Part shown: positions 11,277 to 28,995 of the stretch, piece by piece | Position numbering within the stretch: position 1 is the stretch's first letter | Layout of the letters: every line of letters begins with the position of its first letter | Assembly: GCA_902729315.2 (NCBI GenBank) | Contig: LR746267.1 | Coordinates: 1,975,501 to 2,039,500, forward strand | Reading direction: 5' to 3' | Length of the DNA: 64,000 bases | Source of the DNA: Spirodela intermedia | Lineage: Eukaryota; Streptophyta; Magnoliopsida; Alismatales; Araceae | Program-made: the position numbers and the translations under genes | Notes under the pieces: generated by a model | The model's input: the letters and a program-made list of their open reading frames with translations, nothing else | Told to the model about the DNA's origin: nothing | Databases searched by the model: none

Positions 11277-11414
11277 ATGGCATCTCCGCGGACCGATGAG
11301 GACACCACGAAGGGAAGCATGTGGGTCCTGGAACAGAAGCTCGATCAGCCCATGGATGAAGAGGCTGGAAGACTGAGCAACATGTACGTAGAGAAGGTAC
11401 TACTCTGTAGAAAT

Positions 11415-11472
<58 letters not shown>

Positions 11473-14400
11473 GCAACATTATAGACCTCTTCTCTTCCCG
11501 TCCGGTGAAGAAATCTTCACCTTCTCTATGAACAAATGAGGAACCCTGGTAAGTCACGTAGATCACCATGTTCGCGGGTGCAGGAATTGCCCGCAGATAC
11601 CACGAAGATCCTGGGTTCTTCTAGCTGTGAACCAGATGAAATCCATCTCACGTGGGCTCTCATCCTTGCTCTCAGAAATTCTCGTTGCTGCTGGTCCTGC
11701 GTCTCGCTTTCCAGAGTCTCGGGGTGGTGTTCGGGGACCTGGGCACTTCTCCCTTGTATGTCTTCTACAACACCTTCCCGGAGGGAGTGGATGATGACGA
11801 AGATGTCATCGGAGCCCTTTCTCTGATTATCTACTCTCTAACGCTCGTCCCCCTTCTCAAGTACGTCTTCATCGTCCTGAGGGCAAATGACAACGGCCAA
11901 GGTAATTCTCTGATCACAACTCGGTCATTTAGTGGACCATATTTCTCATGCTGTGTTCTACTTTATGCGCTTAGAGCGTGGGAGGTGGAGGGGAGAAAAA
12001 AGTTGAATTTTCTTTTGGTGACCCCAGCGAAAACTCTTTTTGAGCAGCAATTTCTCTGTTGGAACTGTTCTAGTCTTGTTCTTGTTTCCTTCAAATCTTA
12101 CTCCGCCCCTCTGGGCTCAATGGCGTTTCTGCCTATGATTCTGCCCTTATTTTTATTTTTTATTTGGTCGGAAGAACGGCATGGGATTAGGGTAGGCCAT
12201 GAATTTCATCCTGCGAAGAAATACTCTGAAAAGTCTGGTGATCCATCTGCGATCGTCTCGCACAGTTCTTGCCTTGCTCTTCTCTTGTATTTTTAGCATG
12301 AATCATGTATCTTCAGGCTTTTGACCAGAACCAGTAAATAGCACTAGACGTAAAAGCCTTCGGATTCCCCCCATTAGTAGTAGGCCCTCGTATTGAGTAG
12401 ACAGCGCATGAATGAGCATCACTTGGGAACATCATCGGGCAGATCATATCCTGGCAGAGTCTTACAGTTGTCCTTGATCTCTCATTTCAGGAGGAACATT
12501 TGCTCTTTATTCGCTGCTCTGTCGATATGCCAAGGTGAAGACGATCCCAAATCAGCATCGTACAGATGAAGAGTTGACCACATACAGCCGGCGTACTTTT
12601 GATGAGAACTCTCTCGCCGCCAAGATCAAGAGATGGCTGGAGGCCGATGCATACAAGAAGAATGCACTCCTTGTTCTTGTTCTTATCGGCACTTGTATGG
12701 TCATTGGAGATGGGATTCTCACTCCAGCCATATCAGGTAACGTTTGATGCAGCTACCTGTATTGTTGTGCTTCTCGATGCTCAATCATTCAGTCATCTAA
12801 TGAAACCCAAAAAAAATTAAAAAAGAAAAAAAATCTATCCTCTGTCTTTTTTCAGTAGCTTTCATCAATCTCTCGTTTGATTCTCACTGCCACTCAGTGG
12901 AAGGCGTACAGATGATGTAGATCTGTTAATCGGAAGTAAAAATTTAATGTTTAGGAACACTGGCAGCATAGATTTCTGTTTTAGATGCAAAAAAATAAAA
13001 TTCCCAGGAGATAGTAAATGGAGATCAGGAGTTTTGGAGCAAGGTAGAAAGAAGAGAGAGAAGGTACTCTTTAAATTGCCCAGGCTATTGGATTTCTGAG
13101 AGAGATATTACAGAGTTGCCGTGCTAGATTTCTTCCTCTCCTCCTTCACTTTAGTCACTGCTTTTGATGGCTTTCTTCCTCTTGTGGGCTCCCTTTTTCA
13201 GGCGCCTCTTGGAAAGAGGAGCACCATTTTCCTCAGGGGATGAATTGATAGTATGGTTTGGAGATCTGATAGCATGAAGATTCTCTTGGAAGTTCTGTCT
13301 CGTTCCATTTCTGATCCAAAGATTTGCTAAATGTTTGCAGTTCTTTCAGCCGCTGGAGGGATCAAGGTGGATCACCCCAAGATGAGCAACGGTATCCCAT
13401 AATCTTTCTCTCATTAGATCTGTTCTTGAATTGGCACCTCTACCTGGCTGCTTTTCATCAGCCCAGGCTGTGGATTGCACTAGTCCTTAAAAAAAAATTC
13501 CAATGATTTCCTAAATCTCAAGCTAGAACCGTCCCTGTTCTAATCGAGCTCTCCGTTCAATCATGTCAGATGTGGTGATAATCGTTGCTGTTGTGATTCT
13601 TGTTGGGTTATTCAGCATGCAACATTATGGAACAGACCGAGTCGGATGGCTCTTCGCCCCCATCGTCCTCATCTGGTTCATCCTGATCGGTACCATCGGC
13701 TTCATAAACTTACTGAAATACGACAGATCAGTCTTGAAGGCCTTCTCTCCGGTCTACATTGTTCACTATTTGAGGAAAGGCCGGCGGAGCTGGACATCCC
13801 TTGGTGGTGTCCTCCTCAGCATCACAGGTTAAGCTCAACACCCAAAAATGGGGTCTTTAATTTGGGAAAAAAATCTACCCAAAAAACCCATAATTTATCT
13901 GGAATCATTTTGCAGGAACGGAAGCAATGTTCGCCGATCTGTCCCACTTTCCTGTGCTTTCCATCCAGGTTCAATTTTTATCTTATTTTTTGACAGGAAG
14001 ATCCTCAGCTTCTTCCTCTCCTCTTCCTTTTACTCACTGTTCCTTCTCATGCAGATCGCCTTCACCTTCATCGTCTTCCCCTGCCTTCTCCTGGCTTATA
14101 CCGGGCAGGCAGCCTACATTGTGGAGAACAACGGGCACGCTGCTGATGCCTTCTATCACTCGATTCCAGGTCTTAACTTTAATAATTCCCCTCCACGGCC
14201 AAATCTTCTGGCGAGAATTGCCCACCGGAGCTGGAGTTTTGATGGGTCTTCTCCCTCCCTGCAGACAGCATGTACTGGCCCATGGTCTTGATTGCCACTG
14301 GAGCCGCTGTGGTGGCGAGCCAGGCAACGATCTCTGCCACCTTCTCCATCATCAAGCAGTCCCTGGCACTGGGCTGCTTCCCGAGAGTGAAGGTCGTCCA

Positions 14401-15598
14401 CACCTCGAAGAAATTCATGGGCCAGATCTATATCCCTGACATCAACTGGATCCTCATGGTCCTCTGCATCGCCGTCACTGCTGGGTTCAAGAACCAGAGC
14501 CAGATTGGCAATGCCTATGGTGAGTGAGCGAGTGAGTGAGTCGAAAAGTGAGTAAGTGAGCTTCAAGAACCAATGCCATGGCTGAAACATCGAGTTGCAG
14601 GGATGGCGGTGGTGATAGTGATGCTGGTGACGACGCTGCTGATGATCCCGATCATGCTGCTGGTGTGGCAGAGCCACTGGGTCCTGGTGGCACTATTCAC
14701 TGGGCTTTCCCTGCTGGTGGAGCTCACCTACCTCTCGGCGGTGCTGTTCAAGGTGGACCAAGGCGGGTGGGTACCGCTGGTCATCGCCAGCGCCTTCCTC
14801 ACCATCATGTATGTGTGGCACTATGGCACGGCGGCACGCTACCAGTTTGAGCTTCACAGCCGGGTCTCCATGGCATGGATCCTCGGCCTCGGCCCCAGCC
14901 TGGGCCTGGTGCGAGTGCCCGGAATTGGCTTCGTCTACACCGATCTGGCCAGCGGCGTTCCACCTATATTCTCCCACTTCATCACCAATCTCCCGGCGAT
15001 CCACTCTGTCGTCGTCTTCGTCTGCATCAAGTACCTGCCTGTTTACACCGTGCCACAAGGGGAGAGGTTCCTGGTGCGAAGGATTGGCCCCAAGAGCTTC
15101 CGCATCTTCCGCTGTGTCGCCAGGTACGGCTACAGGGACTTGCACCGCAAGGATGAGAACTTTGAAGCCATGCTCTTCGACAGCCTTACCCTCTTCGTCC
15201 GCTTGGAGGCCATGATGGAGGAAGGATGCTCTGAAACGTCGGAGTACAGTCTCTATGGGCACCACACGGAGCGATCGTTGGAGAATGGTGGTGGTGGCGG
15301 TACCGCCGGTGACTGCATTGTGCCAGCCGTGGGCTCGCCGGCGCTGGGGCAGGCAAGCCGGGGGAGCATGACAGAGGGTGGCGACGAGCTGGAGTTCCTG
15401 AACAGGTGCAGGGATGCTGGAGTGGTGCACATCTTGGGGAACACCATGGTGAGGACAAGGAGGGGTTCGGGGATACTGAAGAAGGTGGCCATTGACTATG
15501 TTTATGCCTTCCTCAGGAAGGTCTGCCGTGAGAACAGTGTCATCTTCCATGTACCCCATGAGAGTCTCCTCAATGTGGGCCAGATTTTCTATGTATAG
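11277..15598 (+). CDS. HAK/KUP/KT potassium transporter, cluster II (KUP10/KUP11/HAK7/HAK10-like)
   Basis: Proton-coupled or facilitated K+ transport across plasma membrane or tonoplast (family knowledge). Nine exons: 11277-11396, 11676-11901, 12491-12736, 13341-13391, 13570-13827, 13916-13968, 14055-14169, 14265-14519, 14601-15598; total 2322 nt, 773 aa, the usual family size. The N-terminus has the cluster-typical [13 protein letters not shown]. The signature GDLGTSPLY is at residues 60-68, [12 protein letters not shown] begins exon 3, and [37 protein letters not shown] and [21 protein letters not shown] follow in order, giving about 12 membrane segments. A ~250-residue cytosolic tail ends in [13 protein letters not shown]. 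The sequence is closest in memory to Arabidopsis KUP10/11 and rice HAK7/10. A CT tract lies in intron 1. No lesion is seen. The paralogue identity is inferred. Confidence 0.95.
11417..11468. repeat. (CT)n microsatellite in transporter intron 1
   Basis: A ~52 bp CT run begins 20 bp downstream of the exon 1 donor at 11397. Pyrimidine tracts here could influence splicing but need not. Confidence 0.9.
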
Positions 15599-15940
15599 AA
15601 ATAAAAGAACCCTCTCCCCCTTCTACTTGAGCATATCTTCTTCAATTTGCGACAGAAAAAATCCCATTTAATCGGAAACAGATGGCAATTTCATTGAGTA
15701 TTCAAGAAAGTTACTTAAAAAAGAAGCAGAAAAGATAAAAAAACCTCAGACATCTGAGTTTTAATGCTTAAAGACAATGAATTATCGTCGTCTCTGCGAA
15801 CCTTTCACTCACTGAAAGAGGACACGTTTAGGATTTAGGGCACCCAGAGATGGAGTTTTCCTGCCATAAAATAACCAGCTCGATCTATTTTGACCGTGAA
15901 GGATTTCCACTTCTTCACTTCCTTGTGGAAACCACAGATG

Positions 15941-15990
15941 CTCTCCTCTCCTCTCCTCTCCTCTCCTCTCCTCCCCTCTCCTCTCCTCTC
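15941..15990. repeat. (CTCTC)n simple repeat
   Basis: About ten copies of a CTCTC/TCCTC pentamer with one C substitution, 340 bp downstream of the transporter stop codon. Confidence 0.9.
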
Positions 15991-16459
15991 ATGTATACTC
16001 GCATAGATCATAAATCGTTCCCATTACTCAACTTCCCAGGACTGCTAGAAGTTTACTGTTATCCCATCATAATAATGTTTTCTACGTAAAGTTGTGTATA
16101 TAAGTATGATTAGTCAGGAGCCATTCATGTCTCGTGTGGTTAAAATGTATGGTACTTACTGGTAGTATCCGCATGCTTCACTGGTCTTGGTGCCCGTCGC
16201 AGCCATAAAAGGGGGAAACCATGAGATAACTCAAGGGAGATTGTTAGATCAATGCATAGCTCCCAATTAAATACTTGCATATATGCCATCATTTCGTTTC
16301 ATATTACTACGAAGACCACATGGATTGACATATTTCACTTCAAATACCTACTTATTTTTCAGTGAGCGCCACACGTATTGAGATATTTTGTACTTTATAT
16401 ACTACATTGTTCCACAAAGTAATTCTCCAAGAATGAGTGAAACATTGAGCTGAATAAAA
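15991..16459. other. Intergenic, no gene recognised
   Basis: AT-rich spacer between the transporter 3' flank and the tandem array. No feature could be supported. Confidence 0.5.
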
Positions 16460-19400
16460 TAATATTTATGCACAAGTTTGAATGCATTGAGTTAATTTAC
16501 AAATGATACTCATTTAATCATTACGTCAATCGTCAAATGGATATTTTTCCAAGGTTGAGATTAAGTGAGATACTAAATTAATGTGTAGAATTATCACATG
16601 TATTAAAATATTTTAGTAGATAAATTTCATTGGTTTTTTTCATTAACAATATGATTAGTGATTTGGTAATTCCATCTTCTAATTTTCAAATCCCATTGTG
16701 TTAATCAAACATCACCTTTAATTGGAAGGTCAGTTTAATGTCAATCCTAGTGATCATCTTAAGTTTCAAATTCAGCATTTAAAGGACATGATTTGGTGTC
16801 TACTCTTAGAATCCACTTATTCTTATAATGTTTTGTTTTTATGAAAATTTTGAAAAAATATTTCATACAATTAATTTTCATAAAACTTGTTGAATGAATT
16901 ACATTCTAAAAATCTTAATTTTTAAGTATTCAAATCACATTATTTTAAAAATAGAATACCACAACGATCACTTTTCTTAAAGCATGTATTTGAGCAATTG
17001 ATCTCATTCACAAGTGATACTCATTTAACCACTATGTCAATTATGGAATATATATTTTTCCAACACAAACTATGTGAGACACTAAATTAATGTGTATAGT
17101 TATCACATGCATCAAAATAGTTTACAGATAGAGCCCATTGACTTTTCTGATTCATGATATGACTAGTGGCTTCATAAGTTCATCTTCTTATTTTCAAATC
17201 CCATTGTGTTAGTCCAAAACAACATTTATTGAGAGATCAATTTAATGACAATATTAATGGGCATCTCAACTTGTAAATTCAGCATTTAAAGGAAGTGATC
17301 TGATGCCTATTTTTAAAAGCCACTTCCCCTTGACAGGTTATATTGGTATGAAAAATCAGAACAAATCTGGCATACAATTAATTTCAAGAGAACTAGTTGC
17401 ATGAATTCAATCACATTAAAAATAGCACTATTTAAAGTGTCCATGTAAAATTGTTATAATCATGATGTTTTAGAATACCACAATGATCAAACAATCTGCA
17501 TTATTTATATGTTCTTCAAGTGAAACTACTATATTTTCAAAAAAAATTAAATATCCATGTAGTTGACTTTAATTTTAAGAAATTACATGATTTACTCCTA
17601 GTAACACTTCTAGAATGAAAGAAATATTGAGTTATTTTTGAGCTACCTCTAAGTTTGATACTTTATTTGGGTATGTAATTTTCAAGCTATGAGTTATTGA
17701 GCTTCATGTATTATAGTGGTGTACAATGTGACTTATTGAACATTTATGTATCAAGCTTGATATAGTCAAGTACTCTACAATTGAACTCATAAATTGACAT
17801 ATTAAATTTGATAAATTTTTCTATTCAATTATTTAACTTCTCATATTTAACTTTTAATGAAAAATTCAAAATAAGTGATTTGGTTTTCAGTTTTAGAAGT
17901 AACTTACTTTTAAAAGGTTATCTATGGAAAATCAAAAGAATTAAATAACATTATAAACAGAATATTTTTAAAAAATTAAACTTATAACATTACTACAAAG
18001 AATGGTATTTGAAAATATCACAATGATCACTTTTCTGAAAGCCCATATTCAAACACTTGATGTTGTTGACAATAGATATTCATTTAACCACTATGTCAAG
18101 GGTCAAATGGATAGATTTCCAAGGCTAAAATTATGTGAGATACTTAAATATTGTGCATTGTTATGACATGTATAAAAAATAGTATATTCAATAGATCCCA
18201 TTAATTTTTTTTATTCACGACATGACTAGTGACTTTGTAATTCCATCTTGTCATCTCTTAATCCCATTGTGTTCAACTATAATCACATTTTAATGACAAT
18301 CTGAATTAGATTTTTAACTTTTTAATCAGAAATTCAAAATAAGTGGTTTGGTATCCATTTTGAGAAGTCACTTACTTTTGAAAGGTTATCCTAATATGGA
18401 AAATCAAAAAGAATTAACTAGCATTCTAAATAGATATTTTAAAAAAATTAAACTTATAACATTACTATAAAGAATGGTATTTGAAAATACCACAATGAGC
18501 ACTTTTCTGAAAGCCTATATTCAAACAGCCAATGTTGTTACAAAAGATACTCATTAAACCCCTACATCAAGGGTTGAATGGATAGATTTCCAACGCTTAA
18601 ATTATGTGAGATACGAAATATTGTGCATAATTATGACATGTATCAAAAATAGTATTGTCAATAGATCCCATTAGTTTTTTTATTCACGACATGACTTTTT
18701 GATTCTATCTTGTCATCTATTAATCCCATTGCGTTTGTCTAAAATCATATTTTATAATCACAATCTGAATTAGATTTTTAACTTTTAATGAAAGATTAAA
18801 AAAAAGCTTTCGTTTCCATTTCTAGAAGTAACTTACTTTTGAAAGGTTATCTAATATGGAAAATCAAAAAGAATTGAATAACATTCTAAACAGATTATTT
18901 TAAAAAAATTAAACTTATAACATTACTACAAAGAGTGATATTTGAAAATACAACAATGATCACTTTTCTGAAAGCCAATATTCGAACACCCGACATCGTT
19001 TACAATACGTACTCATTTAACCCTTATGTCAAGGGTCAAATCGATAGATTTCCAAGTCTTAAATTATGTGAGATACGAAATATTGTACATAGTTATGACA
19101 TGTATCAAAAATAGTATACTCAATAGATCCCATTAGTTTTTTTATTCACAACATGACTATTAGCTTTGTAATTCCATCTTGTCATCTCTTAATCCCATTG
19201 TGTTCATCTAAAATCACATTCTATAATAACAATATGAATTAGAGTTTTAACTTTTAATGAAAGATTAAAAATAAGTGATTTCGTTTCCATTTTTAGAAGT
19301 CACTTACTTTTGGAAGGTTATCCTAATATGTAAAATCAAAAAGAAATCACTAACATTCTAAACATATTATTTTTCAAAAATTAAACTTATAACATTATTA

Positions 19401-22400
19401 CAAAAATGGTATTTGAAAATACCACAATTATCCTTTTTTGAAGGCCTATATTTGAACAACCGACATTGTTTACAACAGATCTGTTTAACCACAATGTCAA
19501 GGGTTGAATTCATAGATTTCCAAAGCTTAAATTATCTAAGATTCTAAATATTGTGCATAGTTATCATGTATCAAAAAAAATTAGTCAATAGATTTCGTTA
19601 GATTTTTTAATCATGACATGACTAGTGGTTTTGTAATTCCATCATGTTATCTCTTAATCTCATTTTGTTCTTCTAAACTCACATTTTATAATGAAAATCT
19701 AAATTAGATCTGTAACTTTTAATGAATGATTCAAAATAAATGATTTGGGATCCATTTTTAGAAGTCACTTACTTTTGAAAGGTTATCTTAATATGAAAAA
19801 TTGAAAATAATTAAGTAAGATTCTAAATATATCATTTTAAAAAAAACTAAGATTATAACATTATTACAAAAAATGGTGTTTGAAAATACCACAATGATCC
19901 CTTTTCTGAAAGCCCATATTCGAACACATGACGTCGTTTACAACAAATATCCCTTTAACCACTACATCAAGTGTCGAATGAGTAGATTTTCAAGGCTTAA
20001 ATTATCTGAGATACTAAATTATTGTGCATAGTTATGACATGCATCAAAAATAGTATAGTCAATAGATTCCATTAGTTTTTTTATTCACGACATGACTTTT
20101 TAATTCTATCTTGTCTTCTATTAATCCCATTGTGTTCGTCCAAAATCACATTCTATAAAGATGATCTGAATTATACTTTTAACTTTTAATGAAAGATTGA
20201 AAATAAGTGATTTTGTTTCCATTTTTAGAAGTCACTTACTTTTAGAAGGTTATCTTGATATGGAAAATTGAAAAGAATTCAATAACATTTTAAATCTATC
20301 ATTTTAAATATATATATATAATATTATTATAAAAAATAGTATTTGAAATACCACAATGATCCTTTTTCTGAAAGCACGTATTCGAACACACAACACCATT
20401 TACAATAGATATCCTTTTAACCACTACGTCAAGTGTTGAATGAGTAGATTTTTAAGGCTTAAATTATGTGAGATACAAAATATAGTGCATAATTATAACA
20501 TGTATCAAAAATAGTATAGTTAATAGATTTCATTATTATTTTTAATTCACGACATGACTAGTGGTTTGTAATTCAGTCTTGTTATCTCTTAGTCCCATTG
20601 TGTTGATCTAAAATCACATTTTATAGTGACAATCTGAATTAGATTTGTAACTTTTAATGAAAGATTCAAAACAAGTGATTTGGTATCCATTTTTAGAAGT
20701 CACTTACTTTTGAAAGGTTATCTTAATATGGAAAATTGAAATAATTCAATAAAATTCTAAACATATTATTTTTAAAAATTAAACTCATAATATTATTACA
20801 AAAAATAGTATTTGAAAATACCACAATTATTCTTTTTCTGAAAGCCCATATTTGAACACCCGATGTCATTTACAACAGATATCCCTTTAACCACTATGTC
20901 AAGTGTTGAATGAGTAGATTTTCAAGGCTTCAATTATGTGAGATATGAAATATAATGCATAGTTATGACATGTATCAAAAATATTGTAGTTATAATGCAT
21001 AGTCATGACATGACTAGTGGTTTTGTTATTCCATCTTGTCATCTCTTAGTCCCATTGTGTTGATCTAAAATCACATTTTATATTGACAATTTGAATTAGA
21101 TTTGTAACTTTTAATAAAAGATTCAAAATAAGTGATTTGGTATCCATTTTTAGAAGTCACTTACTTTTGAAAGTTTATCTTAATATGGAAAATTGAAAGA
21201 ATTCAATAACATTCTAAACATATTATCTTTTAAAAATTAAATTTATAACATTATTACAAAAAAAAGTATTTGAAAATACCACAATGATCTCTTTTCAAAA
21301 AACCCATATTTGAACACCCTATGTTGTTTACAACACATATCCCTTTAACCACTATGTCAAGTGCCGAATGAGTAAATTTTCAAGGCTTGAATTATGTGAG
21401 ATACGAAATATAGTGCATAATTATGGGATGTATCAAAAATAGTATAGTCAATATATCTCATTAGTTTTTTTCTTCACAAGATGACTTTTAAGTTATTTGG
21501 TATCCATTTTTAGAAGTCACTTACTTTTGAAAGGTTATCTAATATGGAAAATTGAAAAGAATTCAATAACATTCTAAATCTATTATTTTAAAAAAAATAA
21601 ACTTATAACATTATTACAAAAATGATATTTGAAAATACCACAATGATCCTTTTTCTGAAAGCTTATATTCAAACATTCAACAGCATTTACAACAGATACT
21701 CGTTTAACTACTACATCAAGTGTCAAATGGATAGATTTCCAAGGCTTAAATTAGGTGAGATACTAAATTAATGTGTATAGTTATGAGATGAATCGAAAAT
21801 AGATTAGGCAATATATCCCTTTAGTTTCTTTTATTCGCAACATGAGTAGTGGCTTTGTAATTTCATCTTGTCATTTCATAATCTCATTGTGTTAGTCAAA
21901 AATCGCATTCTATATTAATGATCTGAAGTAGATTTTTCACTTTTAATGAAAGATTCAAAATAAGTGAGTTGGTATCTAGTTTTAGAAGTTGCTTATTCTT
22001 TAAAGGTTATATTAATATGGAAAACGAAAAAGAATTCAATAACATTCTAAACATATTATTTTTTAAAAAATAAACTTATAACATTATTACAAAAATGGTA
22101 TTTGAAAATACCACAATGATCTATTTTCAAAAATCATGTATTTGAACAATCAATGTCATTTATGACAAATACTGATTTAACCACTAAGTCAATAGTTGAA
22201 TGGATAGATTTTTCAAGGCTTAAATTAGGTGAGATACTAAATTAATGTGCATAATGATGACATGTATCAAAAATAGTATAGTCAATAGATCTCATTAGTT
22301 TTTTTTATTCATGACATGACTAGTGGCTTTGTAATTCCATCTTTTGATATCTAAATGTCATAATATTTGTCTAAAATCATGGTTTATAATGACAATCTTA

Positions 22401-22750
22401 ACATGCATCTCTACTTTTAAATTAATGATTCAAAAGAAGTGATTTTGTATCAATTTTAGAAGCCACTTACCTTTGAAAGGTTATATTGATATGCAAAATC
22501 GAAATTAATTCAATAACATTATTTAAATATCACTTTTAAAGTATTCATATAACATTGTTATAAAAATAGTATATTGGAAAAACCAACAATGATCAATTTG
22601 TTGAAACCATGTATGCAAACAATCGATGTCATTTACAACAAATACTCATTTAGACAATACATCATTGCTCGAATGGATACATTTCTAAGGCTTAAATTAA
22701 GTGAGATATTAAATTAATATACATAGTTATGACATGTATCAAATAGTTTA
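16460..22750. repeat. Satellite-like tandem array, ~465-470 bp monomer, about 13 copies
   Basis: The same ~470 bp AT-rich unit recurs head to tail. Its landmark CCACAATGATC or a variant is at about 16960, 17480, 18020, 18490, 18951, 19422, 19890, 20351, 20821, 21280, 21639, 22111 and 22583. Spacing is 459-472 bp in the centre. It is longer near the left edge, where unrelated sequence interrupts at ~17490-17835, and 359 bp for the 21280 unit, which lacks ~110 bp. Other conserved words are CTTTTAATGAAAGATTCAAA, TTTAGAAGTCACTTACTTTT and GGCTTAAATTATGTGAGATAC. Central units are most alike and edge units more diverged, the pattern expected from unequal exchange. Every unit contains a tRNA-like segment on the minus strand (see findings). 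No coding frame is maintained. Confidence 0.93.
19918..19969 (-). other. tRNA-like A-box/B-box pair in a representative satellite monomer
   Basis: On the minus strand TGATGTAGTGG (19969-19959) resembles the Pol III A box TRGYNNARNGG. GTTCGAAT (19925-19918) matches the core of the B box, starting 44 nt downstream as in a tRNA gene. Equivalent B-box cores lie at 18987-18980 and 20387-20380; other units have one or two changes. No tRNA cloverleaf or acceptor stem is evident, so this is a tRNA-derived relic at most. Confidence 0.45.
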
Positions 22751-23427
22751 GCAAGTCAATCATTTAACTATCATTTTTCTCACTCATTTTTTATCTATAT
22801 AAATATTTAAAATAAACAATTTACTACTCAATAACTTAGTCCAGGAAAAACTCGTCTTGAAGTTGGGTAACTTGCCAGAATTTAAAGGGTTTGTCAAGTT
22901 CTATGGCATTAAAAATATTATTTTTTTAAAAAAATAAATATTTCTTTATTATCTCCTAGACACGGTATATTTCCAAGGTCACCAATTTGATAGGCCATGA
23001 CCAGATTTTTGTATAACTTTGATGTATTTTAGTTCTTTGAAGGTTAGAAAGTGAATTTCCTAAAATACGTTAATAATGAGTTTTTATTTTTAAGTTACAG
23101 GGCAAGAAATAAAATATATATTTCTGTCCAGGGTACATGCTTAATGGTCTAGCAAGCGTTTCTCAGCTCCCCTGTTCTTGTGCGTCTCGCTCTCGCTCGG
23201 GAGCCCTAGTCGGCGAGGATGGCAATCGACCAGCTTCTCCTGTACCCATTCTCTGCCATTTCGCACAATTAGTACTTATTTCCGGTGGCGGAAACCCTGC
23301 ATCGATCGCCGTCGGCTGTGGCTGGAGGTTGCGACGATCATTTGGAGCTTCGAGAGCGAGTGGGCGGCGTTTGCGGGGCGAATTCTCTTGTTGCTGGTGG
23401 GGAACAAGGCGGAGGAGAGGGCAGAAG
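22751..23427 (+). promoter_or_regulatory. Promoter and 5' leader region of VPS4
   Basis: AT-rich sequence gives way to GC-rich leader at about 23150. A TATATATTT at ~23115 is a possible TATA element. The VPS4 frame is open upstream to an ATG at 23137, which would add 97 residues with no family counterpart; I treat it as untranslated leader. Confidence 0.45.

Positions 23428-28995
<5,568 letters not shown>

Noticed and set aside
10730-11320. 196-codon minus-strand ORF upstream of the potassium transporter
   Set aside because: Low-complexity, charged composition with no family features; most likely an antisense shadow of the GC-rich leader.
14693-15559. 288-codon minus-strand ORF
   Set aside because: Antisense shadow of the last potassium-transporter exon; His/Arg-rich with no domain.
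16460-22750. CRISPR-like repeat array
   Set aside because: The repeats are ~470 bp, directly adjoining, in a plant nuclear context. There are no short repeats with unique spacers and no cas genes.
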